A stretch of DNA of 64,000 bases from Acanthaster planci (Eukaryota; Echinodermata; Asteroidea; Valvatida; Acanthasteridae): positions 535,866 to 599,865 of the forward strand of contig NW_019091401.1 in the NCBI RefSeq assembly GCF_001949145.1. The letters are read 5' to 3'. This document shows, piece after piece, positions 44,698-57,790 of this stretch. Both the position numbers and the translations under genes were made by a program. How positions within the stretch are numbered: the first letter of the stretch is position 1; the number at the start of each line of letters is the position of its first letter. The notes beneath the pieces were generated by a model. That model did no database searches and had not been told where the DNA came from. It saw only the letters and a list, made by a program, of their open reading frames with translations.

Positions 44698-47600
44698 ATG
44701 TTTAACGTGCAGCAGAAATCGGCCATAAAGACACTGGGCCTTTTATTGGCTGTGTTCCCGGTGCTCGGATCTACGGAATGCAACACTGACAACGCCACTG
44801 CTTTTGGCGCAAAATGCGTGATTCACATAGGCGGTATGTTCGCTTTCCCCAACAGTCCTTTGATAGGTATGCAACAAGAGGTAGCGCAAACGGCACTGGA
44901 CCACATCAACAGCTTGGACGGGATCCTAGACGGTTACCACCTGATCATGAGATGGAACTGGACTGGGGTAGGTGCTTTTTGACAGACATGTAGATACTGA
45001 GTTCTATAGTTTGATGTCACTGTCCACTGTGGTATGGGAAAACGGAATTATGAAGTAAGTCCAAAATCGAGTAGTGCAAGATATAACGCCACAGATTCTG
45101 TGGAAGTAGCATTCGGTTTTGTCAAGACCGACGAAAATTGGACGTCGTATGGTGTAATACTTTGTTTACAAAATGAAAATGAAGGAAATCTTTAAAAAAT
45201 GGGATACAACAAAGCGTCACAGAATCTCGTCAATCACAATTTACTCTTGGATCATTCCTATTTTTTAATAATTCGTATCTGGTGTTTTGCTTTGGGTATG
45301 CACGCTTGTTGGGATCGGTTAATTTTTTCCTTCGGTTGTGTTGTTCGAAGAGTTTCATTCGCAATTCTTGTGTTGCTAAAATAATTGGCAGAGAGCTGAT
45401 CCAGCGGAGAGTTTGCAAATACTGTACAATTTGGCCTACAGCGGACATCCTGTGCCAATCTTATGGGGCCCTCTTTTGTCGCAGGAGGCGCTCATTGTCA
45501 ACAAAGTTGCGGCCAGATACAACATAGTTCAGGTGAGTTGCAACGGGCGCTAGCTGGTTTGACCGTTCTGCTAATTCTGCTTTACTTAGTTTCAGTCGTC
45601 TCTGGTTTGAAATTACGAAATGCTAAAGTGAACGTAACTACGACAAGAAAGGTTCTTGCAGCTACACCTCTCAGCCTTTTTAAACTTTACTTTCAAGGCG
45701 TCCTTCATTTCAGTTGAATTGTACTGCCTTTTGATCGTCTGATCAACTTATATTTTCACAAACACTTTTTTCTCTATCCCAAAAACATCTTAAAAATGTG
45801 CATGATTATATTTACTCAAATTTTGTAATGTTGTCCAGCAATGGTGTAAAGGGTGTGCTTGAATTCAAACACAAGCGTGCAGTTTGTTCTCATTCAGTGA
45901 CAATTTCAACTCGAATTAATATTAATTTAAATTTGATTGCTGTATTTTCCCGACCTCCTGCTTACAAAATAAAATTCTTACAATGATCTGCATGCTTTCT
46001 GTTCCATGTTAAAATGAATGATATTGAGACAATTATAGGTGAAATTAAGTTTGGGCAGAATAGGAAACCATCAGCAAGGCCCATGGAGCACCGTGAATGG
46101 AAGTGCATCCGTCTGAAACTCAGTTGCATCTCTCATAAACTGAAACACCTTGATTGATTACCGGACAGATTGGCATACCGTCAAGCCCAGCGTTAGGAGA
46201 CCGGTCCGTGTATCCGTACACAGTCAGCGCCTACCCAAGTCATAGGGACCGACTTGTGGGCGTGGTTGCATTCATCAGGGAAATGGGATGGAAGCGGATT
46301 GCATGCATCTTTGAGGACAACTCCTTTTTTCAAGCTGTAAGATAGTATTGCATGTTTGTTTTGCACAAAACGAAAACTCTGAGGTATCTCTCTGCCTTTC
46401 AATCCATTTAACACTCGCTGCATTGGCCTATGCCAATTAAACGTGTGATAAGGTACAAAGGGATAGTGTTAGCATAATTTGAACAAGTGCATATAATTAT
46501 TCTAGGGATGGATGCATATGTTTTTACCATACAACATAACGAGAGGCCCCAACTTGACTTTTTGAGATTCATACATTTTTGAGAATTATCAGTTAAAAAG
46601 GGAATTCCGTTGGTACCAAATGTATGGATAAACGTCACTCCATTCCGAAAATATGGACGCAAGAACACACGAACTGTAGGCAATGGTCAAAACCACTAGG
46701 AAAATGCATTCAGAAAAAAAACGCCCTGCGCTGTCAAATACCAACTTGCATGGGGCAAATGACCAACGTTTGGTAGGCTCTCGATCTAAATTCTGATAGC
46801 TATAAAGGCATTGATGCAGGCAAAGTGCCTTGAAGCCAAACTAAGCAAAAAAGACTTCTTCACGTTTTTTTTCTTCCTGTATGTTTTGTGTTTTGTCTCT
46901 CATGACTCGGGAGAAATAAAGGCAACGTTTGTACATAGAAATTGTGGTTTCATTGGTGCCAATAATGTGGATCGAAGCACAATAATGTCAGATACGGGCT
47001 AAAATGCAAGTATACCGGTACACGTATCTATTCACGAACACCCCACAGCGCCGGATGCAAGAGAAAATCCGTCCCCTCGTCTTTTAAAATGTTCCGAGTT
47101 TCGATATCATCCCCCAACTTCTAAATGAAATATATGCCCTTTAATTTCACGGGCCATTGGCATTCTTGTGGCATATTTATATTCGTACTGTCAAAAAGTA
47201 AAAGAAAACCAGATTCGAAAAACTTGCCATAACTTGAAACTGAACATGAAAACATAAATCACGTAAACTTCAGTTAAGTATACAGGGTGGCCATGATCTT
47301 GGTACGAGGTCCAATAATCCTTTAGTTGTTCAATTTTTGATTTTGTAGCACATGAAGGACTTGCGGGAAATGTTGGAAACTAATGATATCAAGATCGTGA
47401 CATCGGAAGGAGTTAAAAACATCAACATGGTAGACATCCATCTTCAAAATTTAAAGGTATACTGCACTCAGACAACTTCTTGAACAAATGTTGATGGAGT
47501 TTTCAATTTATCGATAACAACAAAACCAGAAACAGAGCAACAACAAAAGTAACATCGATGCATAAAAAGGACTCGAATTCAAACAAAACAATCCCATCAA

Positions 47601-50600
47601 AGAAATCACCAGAAGGTGTCATTTTCTACGTTAATATGTTTAATGTATAGCTTTTTGCAAATGTTTTTCTAGCGGCAGGATGTCAGAATTGTTTACACCG
47701 AATTCCCTAACGCAGCAGCAACCCTGAAACTCTTCTGTCAGGTGAGCCCAAATGAAACTTGCATTATATAGGCGTTTCTCCAGACATGTGTGATACTGAC
47801 TTACGTTGCAAAGTAATGTCACCGGCGCAACTGATGGGGTTGAAATTCTATGAGGTATTTGAAGATGACCACATTTTGAAGGGGCACTGAAAGCATACCC
47901 CTGTGCCCCCGTGAGCCCTTGTAATTACGTAACACGTATTGACAATAGTGGTGTTGTTGCTTTATATTTAGTTTATGTCGTCCAGTTGACATCGCTGTTT
48001 GATTAAATTGATGATCTGTTGATGTTAGTAACGATGGTAACCGTGATCGTGATGAATTTTTTTCACACCAACGTGCAACTCCTGGACTAGGCCTACATCG
48101 CTGGTTTGACGGGTGCAAAGTACGTGTGGATACCGCCTTTCTGGGCCACTTTTGAGTGGTGGCTCAACAACTCGAAGTCAGACATCCAACCTTGCACGGC
48201 AAAGCAAATCCTTGCTGCTGCTGATTCAGCGATTCATTTCGACCGCAGGCAGTGGTTTGTAGGTTTGCCGGGGCTTGACTTTAACGGCGTGGTACGTACA
48301 ACCTGAAGTAAAATGGGAAAAATAAAAGACTGAAACAATAATAAGGTTATAGACTGAAGAAAGTGCCGAACTTAACCAACCGTCCTTTAGGGTGTCAGCA
48401 AAATCTTGTAACAAGGTATTACAAGAAAGGAGGAAAACCTTGTTCCGTCAGTCTTTCCAATATTACAACGATCACAATAGCAGGAAAGAGAAAATGGAAA
48501 AAAAAACTAAAACTAAAACAGTAAATGGCTCCCTGTGAAAGAAAACTGCTACCATATCCTAACTTAATCGGCAGAACGATTCTTCCTTTAAGATTACTTA
48601 CTCCACTGTTATAATTGCTATTTAGAAGTTTGCTGCATATAAGATTCCTTTGTTTTGAATAAAATCTAACAAGCAATGTTTTCTGATGGTAATTATTCCC
48701 TCGGAAAATTGTTAAAAAATATCTCGTCACATTGTGTTCTTAGGGTTTGTTCTTTTATTGGTCAAGAAAAGCTCCCCGGCTGTTAATATCTACATAACTG
48801 ACGCCACAGCAGTCAACTATTGGTAATTGTATCCGTTTGGTGGAAATTGCAGAAACCTTTACCGGAACATTATGACTACTACGACAGTGTCTATCCATTC
48901 AGTAACAACGTCTTACCGATAACATACGACGGCATCGTGTCTGTAGCACTGGCCCTGAATGCCTCTATAGCGGACCTACAGCATCTTCAGCCCCCTCGTA
49001 GGCTTGAAGACTTCAGCTATTCTGATGTGGACACGGCAAGGGTGATTTTACGCAACGCTGATAATATGGATTTCCACGGATTAACGGTAATCTTTCTTCT
49101 ATAGATGGGGGAGGGGAGTTTTGTATCATTAATTCATTCTTTTCCCTCGCATTGCATTTCAATTTTGTGGTCATCCTTAGGAAGACCGCATTTTATTTGT
49201 AGGTATATTTCACAGGGAAATTTGGAACTGGGCAAGTCCGATTAAGAGGGTAAAAAATTTACATATGTAATGAGGACCACATGAATTCGTGCCTGTTTTA
49301 TTTCATGACACGTACGTCTTTTTCACGTTTTTAAATAACATTTTCACTGAAAGACTACTGCTAACGTACGTTGTGAAAATAAATTGAGAAATAGTTACAG
49401 AGTGGGCAAAGCTATGGAGTTTGATCCAAAATTCTTTTGTGAGCAGTAGTTTGTTTACGTTTTGATATGGTACGATTTTATGGCTTCAAACAAAAATCCA
49501 AAGTTTTCGAAAGTGAGCTGAGGTGGAGAAAGGTGCGAAGGTTTCAAATTTGTTGACAGATTTCGCTAGATTTTTCTCTTCACCAACTGGAAGCGTTTGC
49601 ATATCGACCCAGCTCAAACACCAATTACGTTTATACTCTGCACGTTAATAGCTGTGCCCTTACGTACGGCGTGCCAAGTTAACATTTACTCACGGAATAG
49701 AGATATCTCTATTATAAAATTCCTAATAGAGATATCTCTATTGCGCAAAGAGAAATCTCTATTAAGTTTCCACTTCAGAGGTTAGCAGGTCGCCCTTGGC
49801 GTTTTGCGTTTAAAAATCTATTATTTTGAGGGGCTTTGAATCGTGTCTTAGTACTTGTACTCCTGTGGTTGTTTACATTAGGAAACGGTTACACACCCCC
49901 TGGCTCAGTGACACTTTGTGCGTTACGTTACAAGGACCCTTCCCTTGATCTAGTGTGTGGGACCGGATCATAATAGAGATATCTCCATAAGGAACAGAGA
50001 TATCTCCATGAAGGATAGACATATCCGCATACACGGATTAAATGTTAAGTTTGCACGACATACTTATAGGCGACTTAATAATTCAGTACTTCAGGAATTA
50101 AAGATTAAGACAAAAATATTCAGGTCACAAGAAGTTCAGTATTGAAACCCAGATTTACCTGTGAACCATGCGTTCGCGTTCTGTACAATATATATTTCAT
50201 GTACTTCATTACGTAGACCTCCAGGGGTATAGCCAACCCTTCTTACTGTAAGGTGTGTGTGGTAACGTGCTGGATCAATTTGATGCATAGGCTGCATGGG
50301 CTTGTGCCGAAAATAGCTCTTGAAATTGCAACCAAAAAGCCAGCTAGATAAACTTAACCTTGTTGTATGGTTTAATTCTTGGTCCGTCGTATGCCGTACG
50401 TTGTTCACTTCTAAAATTGAAAATTGCGTTTAACATTGTAAATTTAAATGAAAAAAAGGAGCAAGAAATCGGTCCATTGGAAATATTTCATTAAATTTAA
50501 AAGCAACTACTTTGTGGCTATAAGTTGCATTCACTTGTTTTACTCGGTTGTAATCTTCCTGAGCACATACACAGAGCTTGATTTCCTTTATGTTAGTTCT

Positions 50601-53600
50601 TACAAATGAGAAAAGCGAGTGGTGAATGGAGAAAATGTGGGTATGATTTCTTGGCAGGGTCGAGTTCACATTGAGGACGGATTACGGAAAGTGGACATAA
50701 TATACATCCGTCAGGCTCAAGGTGAAATTATCAACATTATTGACATTTTCATTTCTTTTAAAATTTTAGCCTAATCATCAACATTGAAATCTATTTCCAC
50801 TGTGCAATGAATCGGCATAAGGGAAGTAGTAGTAGTTTTCCTCCTAAAGAGAAAGCGACAACCATAGGACGACAGCTGAACACACTGAAAGGGTCTTTAT
50901 TTCTTATTACGGAATTACACAAGACATCAGTGCCGCTCAATCATCAATACATTTGGTCGTCTCCAGCGGGGCATTGTAAAAGGCGTCATATAGGGTCTTT
51001 CATGCTTCTGTTCTATGTTTTTTATACAGAAAGAAACATTTTCCATCTCTGATACATCCCCAAGGTTTACCACTATGCTTATGTATGTAGTTTCTTGCAC
51101 ATCATACAAAGTGACAGATGTTTATTTAAACCCTGACAGGTACAAGTTTGAATAACGTGATGCAGTACAACATAGAGAAGAAAATGTTGGTGAATTCCGG
51201 GATTTCGAGTATCAGGTGGAAAGGTAAGGCTGAAATTTATAGTTGGTAAAGGCCCAGTAATTTACTGAATTTGCGCTCCAAGGTAAGTACTCTTTTAACA
51301 TCTTAAGTATGATATGTGTTACAACCCTTTTCACACATGGAGGTTAAAAATTCGACTAGAGATCCATGTCCTGCATGCTGGAAGAGTATCAAATCAGGGC
51401 CCTTTAATTGTGTGTCTAATGTTTGCCAACAAAATTGTTAGGTGCCCTTATTTTCAAATTTCTGTTTCTCGTGTTAATATAATGCGAGTTCCTGCCCGCT
51501 CTCTGTGTTTCATTTCGACAACACAAATAACAGTCTTTGATTATCACAAAATTACATCAGTAGAGAGACCATGTTCACGTACAAGATTATGCTCATTTCA
51601 CATTGGAGTCTCTATGACTTGGAATAATATACACTGTAAAATTGTTTTCATGCTATGGTTATTTTGGTTTCTATGTTTGTATTGCTTTACGATCGGCCAT
51701 TTACAAAGATATTGTACTATTCGGAAATTAATTTCATAAAATGTAAGAGTCGAATTGAGCCACTTTTCTGTGACTTGTAATCTCTGTTCAGGCGGCCATG
51801 TTCCTGTGGATGGTATAACACAGAGACCTAAGATCCTTGAAATTTCGTCTACTGTACGGGCGATTCTATTCTCCTTGACGTCCATCGGCGCTGTCTTGGC
51901 GTTAGGCTTCCTCTTCATTAATGTCAAATACAAACACAGAAGGTAATAACGAACCCATGTTCTTACTTTTTTCTTTGGATTGGGTGGATTACGGAATTTG
52001 GACCCAGTTCAAGATTTTCGTTATTTGAGAGCTGAGCTACATCAAAGGCAAAGACGTATTCAACGTTATTTTTTGGATATGAAGAATCAGTCTTGCTTGT
52101 AATATAGAACAATCCGTAACCGGAATAGGCCTATCAACAAGAAAAACAATTGACAAACCACAGATCAGCACAATGATCACCGTTTTTTTTCACGTTCTTA
52201 CAATTTATCATGTGCCAATTTCATTTCATGGAAAATCTATATCGGGGACTGTGATAAGTATCGCTTTCAAAATCCCAGGGCTATCAAGATGTCAAGTCCT
52301 TCCCTGGGTAACCTGACTGTGGTTGGTTGTCTGCTTCTCTACGCCTCCGTCTTTGCCACAGGTTGGGACAAGACGAAGTTGTCAGATACAGCAATAGTCT
52401 TCAAGTGTCATGTGAGTAAGTGAGTGGTCGTACCAGAAAACTCACCGATTCTCCTGAAAATTCACTGAATCATCAGCCGATCCCGACCTGTTGTAAATCT
52501 CTTGTTTCCAAATATTAAAACTAAAGACTGGGCTTTTTATAATGAAAGCCATTTCGAATTTAGATTGAAACATTTGAAAACTAACCATTTCCAGTGGGAG
52601 CTCGAATGAAATCTCACTCCGTTGGAGTGAGAAAATTTCTCTCAAATTCCTTACTTTCAGGCAGTGGATTTTGACTCTTTTGGATTTAGAGTAACATGAC
52701 CTCGATCTCATGTTCACGTTCTGACACATATTTTGAATAGGAATAGGCCTATTGCACATGCTGCAAGCTACATTCACTTGGGGCAAAAAGTTTGCATACA
52801 CTTGGTAAAAAACAGTTTTCCTCAATCTTTTGCTCTTTGAAATAGTTTACGGAACTTTTTTATGAGGTCAGAAAAATTGTGTCAACTTAATTTTCGCAGT
52901 GTGTACTTCAACTGAAAATACTCAGCGACATTTATCATGTTTCAAAATATTAATATTTCTGAAAAATCATTTTGCAAAAATTTACATCTACCCTTTTTGT
53001 CGTTTAAAACACTTCAGAAAGAGTTCCACTGCGACTACGAGATGTGACAAAAATACCGAAAGGCACTAAATATTAGGGTTGGAGTATGTAAAATATTTGA
53101 TTATTTTGTAAATATAAATCATATATGTCTGTAAATATGAATCATATATGTCTCTGGGTGTTTTTATTTGACGCATACACTATGTACATTAAGTTGAGAT
53201 CCATCTTGTCTCTCCATATAAAAAGAAAAGTTGGTAGCATTGGTATTTATTCAGTATCTATCCGCCAAACGGAAAAGAGCCAATCAGAACAAGCCAATCA
53301 GAATGAGACGGACACCTTCTTCGGATCTATAACAATTACTTTCATTTTCAGCTTGAGAGGATTCTGATTTCCTTAGGACTGTCATTTGCGTTCGGTTCCA
53401 TCTTCATGAAGGCGTACCGAATACACGCCATATTCAGTCGTGCAGTGAAGAAGTTCGAACGAATTGTGAGTAAAGTTTGGGAAAGGGCGATTTTTTATTT
53501 ATATATATATTTGTCTCCAAACTATTCTTATCTTTCTCAGGAAGATTATTCAGTTTGGCCTATGATGGAGGGAGGGGTGTGCTCTAAATCAGCAAACACG

Positions 53601-55472
53601 AGGCCGTAGGTGTGATTATTTTCAATTCCCGACGCGACAAGCTGTCCGTTGGTTACTTTTTTTACCTGTCGCATTTATCCGCAGGATTTACCCGATTGGA
53701 AGCTCATGACTGGAGTTTTGACGGTTGTGCTTGTGGATTTCATCATCTTTGCCGTTTGGATTGTCATGGATACGACTACTGTTACCAGTCGATACTTGGA
53801 GCCCCAGGTTGGTGCATATAGCACGTCTGTGGGTATTGTAGCCTTTCGTAGAGTGCCAATTGTCATCCTTGGTTTAGAAGCTAATTCATTAAAGTCCACT
53901 CCCATACACGGCTCTTAGAATGGGCAATTTCGTCCAGATCCCGACCAACATGGCTCTTTTCGAAGCTCACAGCTGATAGCCATACAAAGCCGCAATGTAT
54001 TTTTAAAAATAATTGTTTACTTTGCTTTATCCATGCTTTCCACACAGCTTGATACAACTGAGCCCGAGAAGGAGATTTTCGACGTTCCTGTGATAAGGTA
54101 TTGCAGCAGTGAGGATGCTCAGTACTTTACTATCGCCCTCTACGGCGTGAAGGGAGTCCTGTTGACCTTCGGTATTTTCTTGGCCTGGGAGACAAGAAAC
54201 ATTGCCGTGTCTCAGCTCAATGACAGTAAGAACGCAGAATTGAGTAGACCTCTGTTAAGTCCTGCATATTTTCTATTTAGGTCAATACTAATTGGACCCC
54301 CAAATTGCAAAGCAATGGATTAATGCACAATATATGCGTATCATTCACACAGACGTTTTGGTTTTACTCATTGATCACTAAAGACACCACGTTCCTGTTT
54401 TGATGGTAGGTAAATACATCGCTGCGTCAGTGTATGTCGTTGCTGTGACCTTAACCCTAACTGTCCCAGCAACGACTGCACTTGGGGATGACGTCAGTAT
54501 GGCGTACCTTGTTCCCGGACTTGCTATTGTGATCGCCAATTCAACAGTGCTGGGCCTGAATTTCATTCCAAAGGTAAAGAGTTTTACCAATTCTATAGAT
54601 AATCGAACGGTTAATCAATCACTACCTTTCAAACACCGATTGTGCTGTATGTGGGCAACAATCAAAAGAAAAACACGTGTATTTCTCATTTTGCGTGCAC
54701 AGACACAGCCGGAAATACCCAAACATCAACAATGATATCCAAATGTGGACGGGACGAGTTCGGAATAGTTCGGCTACTTTCGGAAACTGGAGGAATTCCT
54801 CCGGTTTTGTTCACGTGAACATTGGGTGATACCGACGTTGAAAGTGTTCAAAATTCTTATTCGCAATATAGGTTTACCTCCTTGTAACGGCTGACGAGAA
54901 GACTATCAGTTTAAGCATGATGCAGTCCATGAGGTATAATGGGTCCTTGGCTGCACACACTTGCCAGTCATCTCTGGACAAGAAAAAGGTCACCGAGGAA
55001 CTACGAGACATACTGAAGCAGGTACGATATTAAATATCAGTGACACTTTTTAAAGTTTGTCTTGGAGTTAACATCAGAACTTTAACAGTTTAAATTCTGA
55101 AATCTCTCAAAATAACACAAATACCGAACGTGTTCTCTGCAGCCACTGTAAACTATACCTTAAATTAGTCTATGTATCTGGAAATCATGACAAGGGTGCA
55201 ACTCGAGATTCGATCTTCTGACAGATTTTGAGGGCATTCTTGAAATATAGCATTTCGGTAGACCAAATTTTGCCTTCACAAACGTAATAAGGCTTGTTAT
55301 GATATAGTGCGAGTCTAATGCACTTAATCGAACTAAATGATATTTCGAATCATTTAGGGAGATCGTAAAGAAGTAGAGTTTCTCTTTTGAATTTTTTTAA
55401 GCACAGAAGAGAGAGAAGCTGCTACTGTTGGCCGAAGATGTTCCAACTGTAGACTCTGCTGACAGCATTTAA
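44698..55472 (+). CDS. GABA-B-like class C GPCR, tandem copy 3 (17 exons, 805 aa)
   Basis: Intact. Exons: 44698-44967, 45392-45532, 46169-46336, 47349-47456, 47673-47741, 48091-48291, 48853-49086, 50658-50721, 51140-51223, 51792-51942, 52279-52411, 52826 is not an exon, 53352-53465, 53685-53807, 54048-54225, 54410-54573, 54872-55021, 55407-55472. The spliced length is 2418 bases, open throughout, with all GT-AG introns. Domain order is as in copy 1: signal peptide (LGLLLAVFPVLGS), flytrap domain with the lobe-2 Cys pair, no cysteine-rich domain, seven helices, and a tail ending SADSI. Pocket changes relative to copy 1 include NVLPITYDG in exon 7 and EFPNAA in exon 5. An in-frame ATG at 44665 lies upstream, but I prefer 44698, the start shared by all copies. 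The exon 11-12 intron carries a Tc1-like fragment. Confidence 0.88.
49696..50035. repeat. Clustered AATAGAGATATCTCTATT palindromes in copy 3 intron 7
   Basis: The perfect 18-base palindrome AATAGAGATATCTCTATT occurs at 49696-49713 and 49725-49742, with a degenerate third at about 49747-49763. A second cluster of the related AGAGATATCTCCAT follows at about 49972-50035. The two clusters bracket about 200 bases and are absent from introns 7 of copies 1 and 2, so together they may be the ends of one inserted element. Confidence 0.7.
52771..53110. mobile_element. Possible Tc1/mariner remnant in copy 3 intron 11
   Basis: After a TA, the sequence CTTGGGGCAAAAAGTTTGCA resembles Tc1-type termini. A loosely matching inverted end (GGAGTATGTAAAATATTTG) lies at about 53083-53101. 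The block is missing from intron 11 of copies 1 and 2, where the sequence continues GCTATATACAAG/GTTATATATGTG. No transposase frame remains. Confidence 0.35.
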
Positions 55473-57397
55473 ATGCAGTTCAGGAGATCAAGCTTTGATT
55501 GGTCTGCGTGTGCACCTTCTCCGCATATCAATCCCTTTCTAAATAAGTTTAGTTTAATGTTGTGGTAAAAGCCATTTTTGAGCAGTTTAATTGTGTTGAT
55601 AAATTGTATTAATTGCTGTAATATCTGCACAAATAGCGAGTTGTAAGTTATTTTGTGTATTTGACGGTTGACAGAGAGCCACCAGCACTTTGTAGCTGCC
55701 ACCAGGATAGAAAAGGTACAACAGCAAAAGGTCGACCTTAAGCTGGCAGTACGTAATTGGGGTCAACAGGAACTGCACGCCATTGAAAGCGAAAGATGGG
55801 GCATGTAGTGGCGTCAGCCTCCCGATGACGGGGAGGGGGGGTTAAGGGTACTCTCAGTATTTTTCAAAACTTTCCATCAGTTCATTCAAAGAACAAATCA
55901 AATTACTCAAAATGCCGTAACTAAGTGCACAGGTTGAGTTTTCATTTTCTTCTTTGTCAGATGATGCAACTCTTTTTCTAAGGTTTCTTTTCTCCCACCT
56001 CACGAAACACGGAAAAATGCTGACTAAAGCACCAGTCAAGGTTCAGCCTTGGGCACTGACTACCGTTAATGCGCAGGCATTAATACGTCACAGCAGTTCC
56101 ACACATAAAGTTATGCATTAAACTACGGGGCTTAATAAAGTAGCCTACCAGTCAAAGTTCAGCACTGGACCTTGACTGTCGTTGGTGCACAGACATTACG
56201 TCACAGCAGTTTCACACACAAAGGTATGTATTAAATTACGAATACTGGGCAGTCGTGTCTTAGTGGTGTAGGCATATACATGTAGATCTTCGATACGAGA
56301 CACACCTTCGGGATTTAAGACTAAATAAATATATATGACTATCACCTCACTCGCTAGTTGCTTGACTTGAACGTGAAATATTGTGCCCCAAAATGACCTT
56401 TCAATTCCGAAAATCTGGAATACATGATAACCAGTGCAACTCAGTGTTCTCGTACGCAGATGAAAAGTTATGAAACTTTAATATTTTAAGATTTTTACAT
56501 AAAAGCTGAAGTACAAACTAAAAAATATTAGTTTAGCTGTTTACAGTTTCGAAAGAAATAAAAATTAAGGAAAAATCTGCATTTCCCCAGATTTGGAAGT
56601 TTGATTTGTTGAAAAGAACTGGGTTAGGTTAGCTCGACCGAATTTAGAACCCATCAATTTTTACCACATTACTTGAAGAGCACATTGGTAAAATTTCGAA
56701 ATGATTGTTTTAGTTGGGAATCATTCTTCCAAAAACTATAAAATGTAATAGGGTGGTCCTCTGTAAAATCCCCATAGGCAAAGCGGAAGCTCATCACAAG
56801 TCCTTTCACTCTCAGGCTCGTATTACACGAAGGCAGCAAGCTCGGTTATAGTTTGTGTCCTGCCTCCATGGTTACAGCATGCAGAAATATGGTTATAGTG
56901 AGAGTGTTATCAAGCCTCTTGTTTTGCTGAAGTCTGGCTCCGTACTCAAAGTTGCAAAGGGCAAAGTGATATTATTTGTGTCTTGATAATTATAAGTTAA
57001 GTTTTACTTTGCTGATGCTCTGCTTTCCGTAAACTGTATATTATATACATACATACATGTCCATGCACTTCGCTCTTGAGGGAGTAACTGCATAGCAGCA
57101 CAGTGCAGTCCTAGATCGACTGGTACTCAGAGTGTAGAAAATGTAGACTTGAAATCAAGTCGTTAGTCGGTCGTGTTTGTTGTCCATATGAGCCAACATG
57201 CTGCGTAGTTTTATTAGTGCTGAGCCGGGTGTTCACCGTTGCCCGCGATTCAGCGTGCCTCGATGGTTCCGGTTTGGCCTGGATACGACGCATGGTCATG
57301 GTGGGCTGTTCATTACCGGGTTTCGACGAACGTCGGCCCACCTATGACACCACTGTGCCCGCCTAACGACTTCATCAACCTGACTCTGGATGCGTTC

Positions 57398-57790
57398 GAT
57401 TAGTTTCCCTGAATACACCAGTGTTACACGCAAGGGGAGCCTCATTATGAGGCTAATCGAACGCTGCAGCGTATTCGCCAAGGCATTCTGGGAAAAAGGT
57501 CAAGTCCCGCCACGTTCCATCATGCGAACAGTCAATCCGTGATGTCATTATACTTGGGCAGCCTCTAGAGAGACCCGCTCGCTAGCCGGGGTAGTGGTGG
57601 CTGACACCAGGGCAGGCACGAGGATCACGTGATGGCTAAACGAACGCTCTCGTGTAAGTTTAACTTACACGTGTAAGCTAATCGATTAGCTTCCCTGAAT
57701 ACACAGGTATTACACGCAAGGGAAGCCTCGAAATGAGGCTAATCGAACGCTGCAGTGTATTCACGAAGGCATTCTGGGAAAAAGGTCAAG
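57398..57790. repeat. Two 107-base direct repeats with internal hairpins
   Basis: 57398-57504 and 57684-57790 match closely (both contain TTCCCTGAATACAC, TTACACGCAAGG and GCATTCTGGGAAAAAGGTC). Each has an internal palindrome AGCCTC-N-GAGGCT-like core. At the first copy GCGTTCGATTAG (57392-57403) is inverted at 57453-57464. CGTGTAAGTT-T-AACTTACACG at 57651-57671 is another palindrome between them. Confidence 0.75.

Noticed and set aside
49696-50035. CRISPR-like spaced repeats
   Set aside because: Only two or three full palindromes with unequal spacing in an animal intron; not a CRISPR array.
52826-52826. A possible extra exon between exons 11 and 12 of copy 3
   Set aside because: No conserved exon exists there in any copy; the mention of this position in the copy 3 exon list is a negative statement, and the gene has 17 exons.
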